From NCBI GenBank assembly GCA_026873275.1, contig JANTUC010000012.1:454001-518000 (forward strand): a stretch of DNA of 64,000 nucleotides, written 5' to 3'. The number at the start of each line of letters is the position of its first letter. Within the stretch, counting starts at the first letter, position 1. The position numbers and the translations under genes were made by a program. The DNA is from Pseudopithomyces maydicus. Its lineage: Eukaryota > Ascomycota > Dothideomycetes > Pleosporales > Didymosphaeriaceae. This document shows positions 32,727 to 44,430 of the stretch, piece after piece. The notes beneath the pieces were generated by a model that had not been told where the DNA came from, did not search any database, and saw only the letters and a program-made list of their open reading frames with translations.

Positions 32727-33718
32727 ATGCTCGGAAGCGCTGGCACAGGCACTCTAAACACCCCCGGGACACCGGGCATCGGTGTAGAGCCGCTCAACAC
32801 CCCCAAACTGCAGAGGAACCCCACAGGCTACTTCCGCGTCCCTCTGGCGACCCATCGCCTGGCCGGCAAGGTCGCCTTCATCACGGGCGGTGGCGGCAAA
32901 ATCGGCGTGGAGACTGCGGCGCGGGTCATCCGGGAGGGCGCCAACGTCACCTTGATGGACATCAGCTTCGAGGCGTTGGAGGAGGCGCTCGTCACGCTCA
33001 AGGATGCCATCTACACGGGCGAGATCGCCACTTCGCGCATCCTGACCGTGGTGGGCGATGCGTCGAAAGAGGAAGACGTCATCATGGCGGTCGCGCGGAC
33101 GGTGAAGATGTTCAAGAAGCTCGACATTGGGTTTCTGAATGCGGGCGTGAGCTACCAAGCAACACCGCTGTTGGAGACGAGTGAAGAGGAGTACGACAGG
33201 GTGATGGGCATAAATGTCAAGTCGGGTAAGCTTCCCCGGATTTATACCCGATTGGGTGATCCCTCTCACCTCTCATGCACCCGAGGTACACATGTATGTA
33301 CTTACAGTATGATACAGCGTTCCTGGGACTCAAGCACGTAGCCAAGGCGATGAAGGACCTTGGCAACGGCGGATCCATCATCCTGACTTCGTCCATTGCT
33401 GGTCTGCGCGGTACTCCCGGCCTCAGTGCCTACTCGGCCTCCAAGTTCGCGCTGAGGGGTCTCGCGCTCACGGCTGCGAACGAACTCGGCCCAGACGGCA
33501 TCAGAGTCAACACCATCCACCCGAGCGGCGTGGACTCGCCCATGTTCCGCGAGGCGTGGAGCGAAGAGAAGCTCGAAGAGCTGCAGGCCGGCATGCCGCT
33601 CGGGCGCTTTGCACAGACGCACGACGTGTCCAGCGTGGTTGCGTTCCTGGGGCACGAGGATTCCAAGTTCATAACGGGCAGCTTCTTGAAGATCGACGGC
33701 GGATGCGTCAGTTTCTAG
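32727..33718 (+). CDS. short-chain dehydrogenase/reductase
   Basis: Two exons, 32727-33225 and 33318-33718, giving 299 residues. The classical SDR layout is complete: nucleotide site VAFITGGGGKIG (about residue 50), LNAGVSY, catalytic Ser in LTSSIAG, YSASK with the catalytic Tyr and Lys, then IHPSGVDSPM and a closing IDGGC. The 40-residue N-terminal extension is Gly/Thr/Pro-rich. The enzyme should oxidise or reduce a hydroxyl or keto group with NAD(P). Next to a permease and a dehydroshikimate dehydratase-like protein, a hydroaromatic or polyol dehydrogenase role is plausible but not shown. The intron is 92 bases; the acceptor at 33317 gives the conserved join VKS-AFLGLK. Confidence 0.9.
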
Positions 33719-33887
33719 GCGTATGTATGTATGTGTGTATGTAGCGATATCGGACCGATGGATCGCACGGGTGCGAACTCGGTGGGGACACGGATGTGAG
33801 CGCATGGTTCGGAGTCATATAGACGGTTTATACGTATCCTTCCACGCTGGACGCTTGGAGCGCTTTTAATGATCAATTCTATCGAAT

Positions 33888-34874
33888 ATGCCACCTAGTT
33901 CCGAGATCAAGTGGGCAGTGTCGTCGATATCGCTAGGGAAGCACCCGTCTCATACGTTGGAACGCAAGATACAGGCCGCGGCCAACAATGGGTTCCAAGG
34001 CCTGGAGTTGGTATACACCGAACTTCTCCAACATGCAGCGTCGGATTCGCAGTCACTAGTTGATTCAGCCCGTCAGATTGGTGAATTTGCGAAGAAACAT
34101 CACATCACTATCCTTGCACTGAATGCTTTCAAAAACTTCGAGGGACACCTCCACATCCCACTCGAGGAGCGACTGAAGCAAGCTCAAGAATGGATTGATG
34201 TAGCTTCTTCTTTGAAAACGCGCACCATCCAAGTACCCTCCATGTTCCTCCCCGAATCAACCGGTGATGAAGCAATCGTAACCAGCGACCTCCAAGCACT
34301 AGCAGATCTCGCCGCGCAACACGGCCTCGAGATCGCCTACGAAGCAGTCGCTTTCGGGAAACACAACGCACTCTGGCAGGACGCTGTGCGAGTCGCAAGA
34401 GCCGTCGATAGACCGAATTTCCGTATCTGTCTGGACTCGTACCACATCCACGCACGACTTTGGGGCGATGCGTGCGCCGAAAGCGGGCGACTGCCAGGCG
34501 CAGACCAGGCGTTACAAGAATCATTAGACGACTTCATCCCGAACTGCCCAAAGGACCTGGTTGCCTATATACAGCTTTCCGATGCATCGATGTGGGCTCC
34601 GCCGCTGTCGATGGACGACGATGCAGCATTTGAGGGTCTAGAAATCCGTGATCCGAGGTTACTGTGGTCGAGGGTTGCACGTCCGTTTCCGCTAGAGGAG
34701 CCTGGCTACTTTCCAGTCGTAGACATTGCTCGAAAGTGGTTGGTTGAGTATGGCTGGGGTGGATGGGTGAGTCTTGAGGGCTTTTTGAAAGAGACGGAGA
34801 GAGAGGAGAATGGGCCGGAGGTTATGGCGAGACGGGCGAGGGACTCGGTTGAGAAGCTTTTGGCTCATATTTGA
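33888..34874 (+). CDS. 3-dehydroshikimate dehydratase-like TIM-barrel protein
   Basis: Single exon, 328 residues, of the xylose-isomerase-like/AP-endonuclease-2 barrel superfamily. Four likely metal-binding acids or amides stand at the ends of strands as in known dehydroshikimate dehydratases: Glu in IAYEAVAFG, Asp in CLDSYHIHA, Gln in YIQLSDASM and Glu in VSLEGFLKE. The family converts 3-dehydroshikimate to protocatechuate in quinate catabolism, in the cytosol with a divalent metal. Length is close to the fungal qa-4 type, but other sugar-phosphate isomerase-like activities cannot be excluded. It follows the dehydrogenase gene on the same strand after 169 bases, which supports a joint pathway. 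Confidence 0.82.
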   Translation: MPPSSEIKWAVSSISLGKHPSHTLERKIQAAANNGFQGLELVYTELLQHAASDSQSLVDSARQIGEFAKKHHITILALNAFKNFEGHLHIPLEERLKQAQEWIDVASSLKTRTIQVPSMFLPESTGDEAIVTSDLQALADLAAQHGLEIAYEAVAFGKHNALWQDAVRVARAVDRPNFRICLDSYHIHARLWGDACAESGRLPGADQALQESLDDFIPNCPKDLVAYIQLSDASMWAPPLSMDDDAAFEGLEIRDPRLLWSRVARPFPLEEPGYFPVVDIARKWLVEYGWGGWVSLEGFLKETEREENGPEVMARRARDSVEKLLAHI

Positions 34875-35113
34875 CATGCTGAATATGTTTCGTGTTTAGA
34901 AAGAGTAGCAGCTGAGTGTCGAGCTGACTAGATGCAAATGGGTTTAAAAAAAGCTGTCTACGCTCTTGTGACGGTACAAAAGGTGGCGTGCTGAATATAC
35001 CCGCTGTATTACTATGAACTATACAATACAAATGTCCCTTCGTTGCCTTCTCATACGTGCAACTGCACGCACTACTTTCAGCGTAGTCCTTATCCAAACC
35101 GATGAGTCCAACT

Positions 35114-36406
35114 CTAATGTAGGCTGATTCCTTTAACTCCATCGAACAAGTCTTGCTCCCGTACCAGCACTGTTCTATTTAGATCCTTCTTGCTCACGCT
35201 TGGAATACCCGCAATATGCAGAGTCAACTCCAGATCCCCTATCAAGCTCTTCAGCACATGGCTTACACCACTCTCACCACCTAACGCAAGCCCATAAACA
35301 TACGGCCTTCCAACAAGCACACAATCTGCACCAAGCGCAAGAGCCTTTGCAATATCCGCACCACACCGTATACCGCTGTCGAAAAAGATCTTAAGCTTCC
35401 CGTCCACGGCATCCACAATATGCGGTAACATGCCCAAACTACTGTTCCCACCATCTTGCTGACGGCCTCCATGGTTGCTGACAACGATTCCCTGGACCCC
35501 GGCTTCAACAGCCCTCTTCGCATCTGCGATACTCTGGATGCCCTTCAGCACTATCGGCCCATCCCAATGCTCCTGGAGAAACTTGACGTCTTCCCACCCG
35601 TGGCTGAACCCGTTGAAAATAGTCCGCATCCAGCTCGCAGCCGCCTCGCCCATCTTGTCTTCCACCTCTGCGCCGTTCTGCGCCTTGAACTGCGCGCGGA
35701 AGACTGGGTCGGAAAATCCGAGCGCGACGCCTATCTGGTCGGCGCGCAGGAAGGGGTTGTACCCGTTGTCCATATCGGAGGGGCGCCACCCGAGGAGGTA
35801 CGTGTCTAGCGTTACGAAGAGCGTTGTGAATCCGGATTTCCTCGCGCGTTGCAGCAGAGAGATGGTGATGTCGTCGTGCTGTCGACTCGGCCAGTACAGC
35901 TGGTACCATCGCTGTCCATCTTGGCCGTTTGCCTTCGCGACATCCTCGGTGCTCGTGCTACTTGCTGTGCTGAGTATGTACGGCACGGCTTCCTTGGCCG
36001 CTGCTTTCGACGCCGCGACTTCGCCCTCCGGGTTGAATATCCTGAGGACCCCTACGGGGGCCATGGCGATGGGGACCTGTAGCTTCTCGCCGAAGATCTC
36101 GGTGGTAAGATCGGGAAATTTCTTGTGACCTGTGAGTCGGCTAGGGACGATGCTCCACCTCTTGAATGCAGCCTTGTTCTTGTCGTCGGTTTCGCGCGAG
36201 CCGGCGGAGCCATAAACGTATCCTTTTGACTCGGCGGACATGCGGTCGCAGGCTAATTCTTCCCATTTGGAGGCTTGGAAGGTGAGAGGTGGGCGTTCGT
36301 AGGTGAGGCCTTTTTGATACGTTTCCATCTCATAGGAGTAGGCATCTTGTTGGGGTTTGTGATCGGGGAATTTGGCGCGGTGGTGGGTGGCATGTTCGTG
36401 GGACAT
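35114..36406 (-). CDS. FMN-dependent alpha-hydroxy-acid oxidase/dehydrogenase
   Basis: Single exon, 430 residues from the ATG at 36406. The frame is open further upstream, but the next possible start there is a TTG. Family signs: GYVYGSAGSRETDDKN, PIAMAPVGVLR, STASSTSTEDV, RWYQLYWP, the catalytic His in VVSNHGGRQQDGG, and the FMN phosphate loop DSGIRCGADIAKALALGADCVLVGR. No cytochrome b5 domain precedes it, so it is the oxidase or lactate 2-monooxygenase-like type rather than cytochrome b2. It should oxidise a 2-hydroxy acid such as lactate or mandelate. It closes the 30-36 kb catabolic group, convergent with the dehydratase-like gene at 240 bases. Confidence 0.88.
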   Translation of the reverse strand: MSHEHATHHRAKFPDHKPQQDAYSYEMETYQKGLTYERPPLTFQASKWEELACDRMSAESKGYVYGSAGSRETDDKNKAAFKRWSIVPSRLTGHKKFPDLTTEIFGEKLQVPIAMAPVGVLRIFNPEGEVAASKAAAKEAVPYILSTASSTSTEDVAKANGQDGQRWYQLYWPSRQHDDITISLLQRARKSGFTTLFVTLDTYLLGWRPSDMDNGYNPFLRADQIGVALGFSDPVFRAQFKAQNGAEVEDKMGEAAASWMRTIFNGFSHGWEDVKFLQEHWDGPIVLKGIQSIADAKRAVEAGVQGIVVSNHGGRQQDGGNSSLGMLPHIVDAVDGKLKIFFDSGIRCGADIAKALALGADCVLVGRPYVYGLALGGESGVSHVLKSLIGDLELTLHIAGIPSVSKKDLNRTVLVREQDLFDGVKGISLH

Positions 36407-37085
36407 GTTCGAGATGACAGTTGGCTTGAAGTGGCCCAAGTAATAGATGCTCTTTCTCTTCTTATTCGAAGGGGAGTGTTAGGAATTTAGTGCTTCTGGG
36501 CGCTCTTAACAAGTTTATGTTTTTGATGATTTTTACGCATGCACGTAATCAATGTAGGATCCACAAGCCGAAGTCTTCCGGATTTGGATGGCATGAGTGA
36601 CATGTAGAATTCATTTCTGCATAGTTATCACTTTTCTCCCAACCAGGTTCACGCACGACCGTTATGATATACTCGTATTTATCGCAAGCCGCGAAGATCT
36701 TCAGCCTCGCGGAGTTATATGTTTGTAGCTCATGCGAGGTGTTGACAGAACATGTTTAGCAATTTACGTCATTTCATCGCCATCGTCCAAAACTCTAGGG
36801 TCCAGCTCCAGGGCTCCACCAGGGCTAGTCTATCTTCACGTGACCATGAAATGCGCAAGCCCTGCGTCGTTAGCTCGGGTGCCTTTAGTTTCCTATATCA
36901 TATGACAGAACCGTGAGTATTAGCATCCGGTCATGGACCCTGATATCGCATGGACAGGAAATGGCCGCCCACAGAAGACATGGTCAATCTAGATCTCGAA
37001 GCTTCATGACACACTCATGCAAATGCTAACATCGTAATCTTATCTTTTGCTGCATTTATATGCCTGCCTATCAACTTGGAAATCA
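36407..37085. other. intergenic region
   Basis: 679 bases upstream of the hydroxy-acid oxidase and downstream of the esterase, both on the reverse strand. No gene or repeat is seen. Confidence 0.4.
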
Positions 37086-38081
37086 TTATATACTGGTAAG
37101 GGGAGTAGCAATCCTGGGCGCCCAATCATAGAAATAATCGAGTCCATCAGAGATTGAGACAATGCCAACAGCAGCGTGATCGCTGAAAGGATACTCGCGC
37201 AGTTCGATATCCCTGAGTTTTGTGCTGTTCTTTATTTCGTTGTACAGAGCGTTGACGTTGTCTGTCATGTTTGAGAAACCAAGAAAAGATTTCCTAAAAT
37301 CAAATTCCTCCTGTGTTTCGACCCGCCTTTTCACTGGGTTTTGCTCGCGACCACCGTAACTTAACGCCACGGCAGGCTTGGTTGTATTGGCACTGGTGCT
37401 CTTCTTGAGAGGCCGGAGTTGGCTGAAGATGTAGTTGTTGTTCCAGTACAAGGCAGGCGATGCGATCAAAAACGTGTCGAAGAGGTCCGGCCGGGTGATA
37501 AGAGCATACGTCGCGAACAGACCGGCCATCGAGTGGCCATGCAAAGCATCGCGGGAAAACTGGGTGTTGGGAAAAAGTTCGTTGCGCACCCAAGGCTTCA
37601 GGACTTCATCTATCCAAGCGAGGAAGTTATCGGCGTTGGACGGAACACCAGGTAGTTCTGGAGCGGGGCAGGAGGCGCAAACCGGAGGCTGATAGTCATG
37701 GTACCGGCCTTCACTGTATGGCGAGTCTGGGATGAGGTCTGGGTATCCTAGGCTGACCACGATGGTGTCGGGTTGGCCGAACTCTACGGGTCGCCGATTA
37801 CGGACTGCTTGTAGAGCAGTGTTGCCTTGAGCATTGCCGTCTAGGACGTACCTACAGCCTAGTAAGCTTCACAAGGCTGACAATGTCATGATCAGCTGAT
37901 AAACTCACAATGTCTCCACAATGGCATGGTCCTCTCGCGAAGTCCAATTCAACGGCCAGGCTACTTCGATCTGATATTCCCACGTGCCATTTGATGCATT
38001 CCAAAAGCCCAGGTTCGGAAGGACCGTCGATGGGAACGACGTGATCAGTGGCGTGAACGTCCAATTGCCGAGGACCGACAT
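37086..38081 (-). CDS. alpha/beta-hydrolase esterase (esterase D/IroE-like)
   Basis: Two exons on the reverse strand, 37909-38081 and 37086-37851, 312 residues. The fold is the putative-esterase group (PF00756) that includes siderophore esterases. It shows the strand YVLDGNAQG, the oxyanion/turn DTIVVSLGYPD, the nucleophile elbow GHSMAG and a His in YPFSDHAAVG near the end. The junction VET-LYVLDGNA requires the acceptor at 37852, after which the frame is continuous. The start at 38081 is the only ATG before the first domain strand, so a missing upstream exon with a signal peptide is possible. Substrates could be siderophore esters or other acyl esters. No iron-uptake gene is adjacent. Confidence 0.82.
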
Positions 38082-39289
38082 TGTGACCCACAAAACCAAT
38101 GGCTCTGGAGTTCCTCGGAAGAATTTGCGTCTGCTTAGGAGGCAACTAGAATAATTGATTCACCGATAACTTAGCTGACAAAACAGCGTTGAACGTCTCC
38201 AGGGTCCCGCACTCCTTTACACGTTCGTGAGGCCTGTTTATCTATTGCACGTGGCCGCCTCCTAGCAAGGGTAGAGAACCTCATTCGCTTAGGTTGGCAT
38301 GGCTTGAAATCCTCCCGCACGTCTTGGCTCGGCACTTCGCGTTTATCAACCCGATGCTATGGTTGAAACTTGCTATAGTAAGAACACCTCGTTGATAGCG
38401 GGCACAGACACATGCACTTGAAATCCGCATTATGCGCTTACTTTAGACAGGCAGCAAGATTACAAACATAGGGACAGGAATCAAATCGCCGATGCCAGCT
38501 ATAGTGATATGTTTCATACTGATCTTTTGTTTGAGTGGTAACCGAAGCTGCGGGCTTAGCCAGAAATGGACAAAACTGACGAATTCAAGAAACTCGCGTA
38601 CAACTTATCCACCCAATATCTTCCAAGACTTGCGTACACTCGTGTAAGCGCAGCACTGCCTAGAAACCGTAAGATAACGCATTCCTATTGGGCCATAACC
38701 CTGTCATTATATCGCACCAATAACCGTGCTCATGATCGTATGAGTTTGCGTACATATTCACTCACGAACTTGGACGGTTTATATACATATAGCAACGTCA
38801 TACGGCAAGACCGTATGTATGGAAACCTGGTCGGATCAGTTTCGGTTACAACGCAATAACAGTGAGAGGGAGATCTTTTTCTTTTTCGGCCGACTCCCTG
38901 TTGGTAGGAGTCTGATTGCTTTGTCATGACTAGCAGTGTACTCTAGCTCAATGTCATCCATGCGTCTTACTTACCCTTCAAGCTCAACATCGAACTACTC
39001 CAAGCAGGAGACACTGTTGATGGTACTCGTCTCTCTTTTTTCGAAGGCTAACCTTTCTGTTCTATTTTCTGCAATAGACGCATGCTCTACTATTCTCGGA
39101 TTCCAAGCATTTCGTACACTCATGAAGCGTAATGTGCATCACAGACCTTCCAGAAAATTCGAGCACGAGTGGTAATAGTTCAACATTTTTGGGGAACGAA
39201 ATACACAATCTGATTGTTTTCCAATTTAACGTGGTTTTCCTATACTACCCCAAAAATTGAACTTGAAAGCTGGGAAGTGTTTAAAAACA
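38082..39289. other. intergenic region
   Basis: 1.2 kb. Short frames only: one forward at 38566-38856 and one at 38936-39172, neither resembling a known protein. Otherwise unremarkable. Confidence 0.4.
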
Positions 39290-41159
39290 TTACAACTTGT
39301 GTGAACTAGCACTACCGGCTCCCTTCAGTAGGAAGCCTGGATAACCGCCATCGTGTTCGGCGTTCAATGTAGCGTAGTACTTTGGGACGCCGCCGAGATA
39401 CATGAGCGGCTCACGCGGCTTACCAGGTATGTTCGAGCCAACGTACCACGAGTCAGTTTTCGGCATCAGATTGGCTCCTGCCAATTTCAGCACCTCTTCC
39501 CGCCATTCTATCTCCGCTTCCCGCGTGGGTTCAATCGTGGATATGTGATTGTCGCGACAGTAGTTGATCGTGTCGATGACGAACCCTCCCTGCATCTCAG
39601 CACAAGCAGGGCCGTTGCAAAGAATGGTGGGAGCCTGCGGGCCAAACTGAATGAACATATTTGGGTAATTATGCGATGCCATGCCAAGGTACGATTTGAC
39701 ACCATCCTTCCAGCGGTCGCGAAGTATCACTCCATCTTTCCCTTTGAGATCAATGCGCGTGAGGGCACCAGTCAGCGCGTCATAGCCTGTAGCGGCAATC
39801 ACGATATCGAAATCCATGGTTTCAGCTGTCGTTCGGATGCCGCTCTCGGTAAACTCTTCAATCGGGGATGCTCTGAGGTTTACGAGTCTGACATGAGGCT
39901 CATTGAATATCTCATAGAAACCTTGCTCCAGTGGGATGCGTTTGGTTCCAAACGCGTATGGAGGCTCCACAGGGACAAGTAGGTCGGCCACTTTTGGATC
40001 TGATTATGTTGTGAGACTATAAGGCTTTTACAATCAATGAGATTGCATACATACCGTTGATCCTAGGTCGCGTTTTCTCGCGCCAGAAATTATAGCACTC
40101 TCGGTTGGACTCTTCAGAGAAGAACGTATCGTTATAACCTCCAAGCCAGTATTTGAAGTCGCCCTCCTGCCAAAGTCGTTCGTAGGTTTGGCGTCTTTCT
40201 TCCGGCGTGTCGTCGAAACATCCGCGCGGTATGAAGTTATAGTCAAAGCCACCAAAAGATTGCAAGCGTACAGCTAACGCAGCTCGGATCTCCTCCTCGG
40301 AGAAACCCTTGTTAGTTCCATCATAGTCTACTTGAATCATTGGAAGCGCAGTGTTAGGCGTTCGCTGAAAGACGGTAATGTGACCTGCCACGCTTGCTAG
40401 TTCTTGAAGAAGTTGCACAGCAGTCGCTCCAGTCCCGATGATTGCAACTTTTTTGCCTTTGAAATCGGGTTCGTCACGTGGCCATGAGGCGGGGTGAATG
40501 AATTGCCCTTTTATCAGTCAGTTGTTTAGATCCATTGTTTCACAATATAAATCAATTACCTTTGTAAGTATCGACACCTTTCCACTCAGGTGTAAATCGG
40601 TGTGTCAGGCAGCCGGTACAAAGTACTAAGAACTTTGTACTAAACTTTAGCCCATTGCTAGATGTGGCCAACCACCTAGATGCGTGGTTATCCCACTCTG
40701 CGGACTCGATGTACGTGTCGAAAGTCGTGTCTTTTCGTAAATCCCATCGCTCTGCTACATGCTTGAGATACTTTTGGATCTCTTCACCCCCAGGAAAGCG
40801 CTGAGAGTAAGTGAAATCTTTCCGTAGATCAGGGTCGGCAAACTGGTAATTGGGCGCCGCAGTGTCGACCCGAATGCCCGGATAGCTACCAGCAGAGATT
40901 TAAAGTGAGCATAAAAACGGAGATGGATGATAACAAAGACATACCGATTCCAGTGCCAAGTTCCTCCGTAATCCGAGCCGTTGTCTACGAGGCGAACCTT
41001 ATACCCTGAATCGCGTAGGTGCTTCAATTGATGGATTCCGGCGAACCCAGCGCCAACAACTAGCACATCCAAGTCTTGTTCCCCAGTGTTCGGTACTGAA
41101 CCCTGAAATGAAGCGCTTCCATCGTGACGTTCAGTTTTTGTTTGACCCGAGAGAGACAT
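39290..41159 (-). CDS. Baeyer-Villiger type flavin monooxygenase
   Basis: Four exons on the reverse strand: 40945-41159, 40560-40885, 40055-40507, 39290-39999, giving 567 residues. FAD-binding GAGFAG lies near residue 37. The Baeyer-Villiger fingerprint (FxGxxxHxxxWP) appears as YKGQFIHPASWP, built across an exon junction, with Tyr instead of the first Phe. The NADPH site GTGATA follows. Other family blocks are YGGTWHWNRYPG, VDTAAPNYQF, FQRTPNTALP, DFDIVIAATGYDALTG and FIQFGPQAPT. The enzyme inserts oxygen next to a ketone, giving an ester or lactone, or oxidises a related carbonyl. It lies about 8 kb from the PKS, with two disordered-protein genes and a mucin-like gene between, so cluster membership is possible but unsupported. 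Confidence 0.9.
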
Positions 41160-42772
41160 TTAGGGCCACAAAGACTGCTCAGTCTCAGCTGTATGAACGA
41201 GTGAATGTAGCAGTGAGCTGCCGCAGGACTTCTAGTGTTCAATAGCGAATCTTATACGTCAAGCAACAATGGGAGTCAGCAGTGCACATGTTGTCCAAGA
41301 AAACAGGCTTGTTACACTTTGCGTGTCAATTAGGCAGCTCTATGCACTCATGACGCTAGGGAATGTCGCCCGTCATACAGAACACTTCCGAACGGTGGGC
41401 CCGATGCACCACCTACGAGGGACCGCCTTATCCGGGCGTATCGGGGCGTAATGTAATAAGTCGCGGTAGATTAGGTCGATGAAGACGCCGAAGGGTGCGG
41501 CATACGCTTTGCACACTGAGCTGTGATTTGTTCTCCAAGGTAACGACCATAGCGAAGGTTGTCACACCAAACCTTATATTAGCAAATGTGTAGAGGTTAC
41601 CACGTAAGCTATGTGCTGTCACGTGTAACCTTTTTAAGAAAGTGTTGTTCCAACCATGAAGCTCTTCATAGATAACACCATTTACTAATTGTGATAGTTA
41701 GTACGATATGGGTTTGGCCGAAGACTTGCAGTATTCGACCATAACAACGACTTGTTCATTGATGCTTCTTGTAGGTAGATGACTCGCTTGAACAGTGTAA
41801 TGCGCCTTGCAGATCTTAACCTCTGGTGATCGTTCCGGGCGTTAAAGTTAAGCGATTGGAACACCCGGATAGTAGGCACCAGACCCTACGAAGCGGTGAG
41901 CTGCATGCAAAGGGTCAATAAGAACCAGGTCCTCGTCACCCTACGTGTTTAAGCCGTGCAATCAAATCTTGTGTAGACATAGCACTGCACATTGCTACCT
42001 GGTTCGTAATCAAAGGACGCGCAGTAGCTTGACCGATTGAAACGCCCTTGTTCAAGAACACTTGGCTCCTCCCCCTTTCGATAATATAAAGCAAGTGCTC
42101 TTGCGGGTGAGGCATATTGACATGTGGCAGTGTAATTGTAATATGGCTTTCAAGGGCTGTTGGATTGCACAATCAGTTTTGTCGCACAGGTTCTGGTCCA
42201 ACCATCTACCTACTGCTACATAGAACAATCCCAGTCTATAACGAGGACATATACATGATAGTCTGGGGGTTGAGGCAATCGACATGTGTCAGTAGCAAAT
42301 GAGAACGCCCTCGCGCCGGGAAATAACCTCAGGTGGCGTTCTACTACACCGAACCAGGGGCGGATCAACCCGCTCGGGTTGCGTTCCCCAATCACACGCC
42401 CTCGAAAAAGCCCCTTCGCGCCACCACGAAAGCAACACCTCCAAGGATCAATTGTTAGATAATTAATAAGAATTGTTAGTTGTGTATTGTTTCACGTGTC
42501 ATAGTAAGTATCGATGTATATTGGGTGATTCGAGGCTCCATAAGAGACTCTCTGTATATTGCTACCTGATCAGGAAGGCATCACGCCGTTCCATTGTGGT
42601 GCTAATCTATCTCCGATATTTGATTTCCTAGATCATAACATTCTTTCTCCAGTTTCCTAGCTTCCATTCTTACTTTCTACCTTTCCCTACGTATTCCACA
42701 CCAAAACCTTCCGCATTCTCAGCTTCTCAGGAAGACGCCACTTGAAAGTTCTACTCATGTATCGAGTATAGC
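41160..42772. other. long intergenic region
   Basis: 1.6 kb upstream of the monooxygenase and downstream of the next reverse-strand gene. Only short frames occur, such as 41936-42172 reverse, and none is recognised. I see no long inverted or direct repeats. Confidence 0.4.
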
Positions 42773-44430
42773 TCAAACGTCCCTAATGTAGAATCCCGAT
42801 CGATTCTGCGCTCCGCTTCGATCGTATGGATCGATGCCGTTCCGCCCAAATTTGCCGTCCGTATCGTCTGAAACCCACTCGGCGTCATCGCTGCCCTCAT
42901 CGTGGTCTTCGAGCTCATTGCGGGCGACTTGCTTACCCTTGGCTACGCTGTTGGCTTGATAGATACTATCGCTGTGGTCCTCTCGATCGGTGCTCATAGA
43001 TGATGCTCCAGAGAGGTGCACATTTCCAGACTGCACCTCTCCGCTAGTACCGCACGAGGAGGACTGCTCGCTATCGTATGACTGATTCATCTGTTGCTGT
43101 GCAGAAATATTGTCGTGGAGATTGATCATACCCTCATTGCGCGGAAGGTGAGGGTTGGGGCGGAAAGAGCTCACAGGTGGGGATTTGAGCAAATTCTTCC
43201 GGAATATATCTGGCACGCGCGGTGGAGCATTACGTTGGAAGACGCGCGGAATCGGTGGTGCGTCATTCGGGGAGGAAGAATCAAAGATCCGGTCGAGGCG
43301 GCTCGGTGGAAGAGATACCATGATCCGAGATGGGCTTCGTGAAATAGGATGAGGCAGCGATGAGCTGCTTGACTGATGAACGTCCACATCTGGCGTGAGT
43401 GTCGTTCGATCAGTACGGTGGTCATACGGTTGTGCAGATGATGCGATAGACTCGCGCGAATTATAGTCGAGCAATCCAATCGGCCCAGTATCCGCCGTAG
43501 CTCGAAGGATCGTTGGTGTATGTTTCTTGGGGATGATTCGATCAAAAGTGCTTGGTGAAAAGATGCCCCGGATTTGTGCTGCCCTACGGGATGATCCACG
43601 CGGAGGGACTAGCTCGTATGGAATGGTGTTTTGGTTTTCCCGGATGAATTTTCGAATGGCAGCAGTTGGGCTGGAGCGCGGACCATGGTTAAATGCATAG
43701 CGGCGACGACGTCCGCTAAGGTCGGGTACAGCTGGGGGTTGGATTTCGTGAGCCTACGGGCTTGCATCGAGAGCGGGGAGCTCAAAAAGACGTCTTCCTC
43801 TGTGCTGGCTGCATTGACGTAACTAGAAGAAGATTGGGTCTTGTTAGCAATCGATCCGTCTTCACCCTCATTAATCTGGGTTGGTGGCTGAATTGGTTCA
43901 AGTCCCCGATGCACAGACGACATAGTAGACAGTGACGAGTCGTCGTTCCCTGCTTTATGTTTCTGTATACGCCTATTGATCTTGGACATGGCTCCGAGCG
44001 ATTCGCTAGAGGAGCCGGTGTATTCTGGTAGAAGATAGAATGAATGATCACTCATCATCGGCTTCATAGGACGTGTCGGAGTCTGACGCTCAAGTGAGTC
44101 GACGCTCTGAGATTCAAACTCTCGCAGCCGCTCAATATCAAGAGTCCTACGCTGATTATGTGATACATATGGCATATTAAAGCCTGAGTTGAGAGGAGGT
44201 CGAACGTGTGCCGGCGGCAAGCGTTGGATTTCTCCAGGCATAGGCAAATCCACTTGCACTGCGCGAGATACCATCACAGGAGCAAGATTTTGGATCGAAT
44301 CGGACTGCTGAGAAATGTCGTTCGATGAATTTGCAGTTGTGGCAGAGTTATTCGTACCCTGCGAGTCCTTCTCAAATCGCTGCATCACCTTGCGGAAGAA
44401 TCCGGTGATCCCCTTCTTCTTCTTTGTCAT
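42773..44430 (-). CDS. unrecognised Ser-rich disordered protein, one frame break
   Basis: I do not recognise this protein. From the ATG at 44430 it begins MTKKKKGITGFFRKVMQRFE and is mostly Ser/Gln/Pro-rich and disordered. The frame runs well to about QLYPTLA near 43710. The downstream frame then reads YAFNHGPRSSPTAAIRKF, NTIPYELVPPRGSSRRAAQ and FDRIIPKKHTPTILRAT and continues without stop to 42773. One added base near 43700 joins them into about 552 residues. The interval is too short for a normal intron. The conserved-looking block around IPYELVPPRG may be a short binding motif region. No enzyme motif is visible. Confidence 0.5.
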
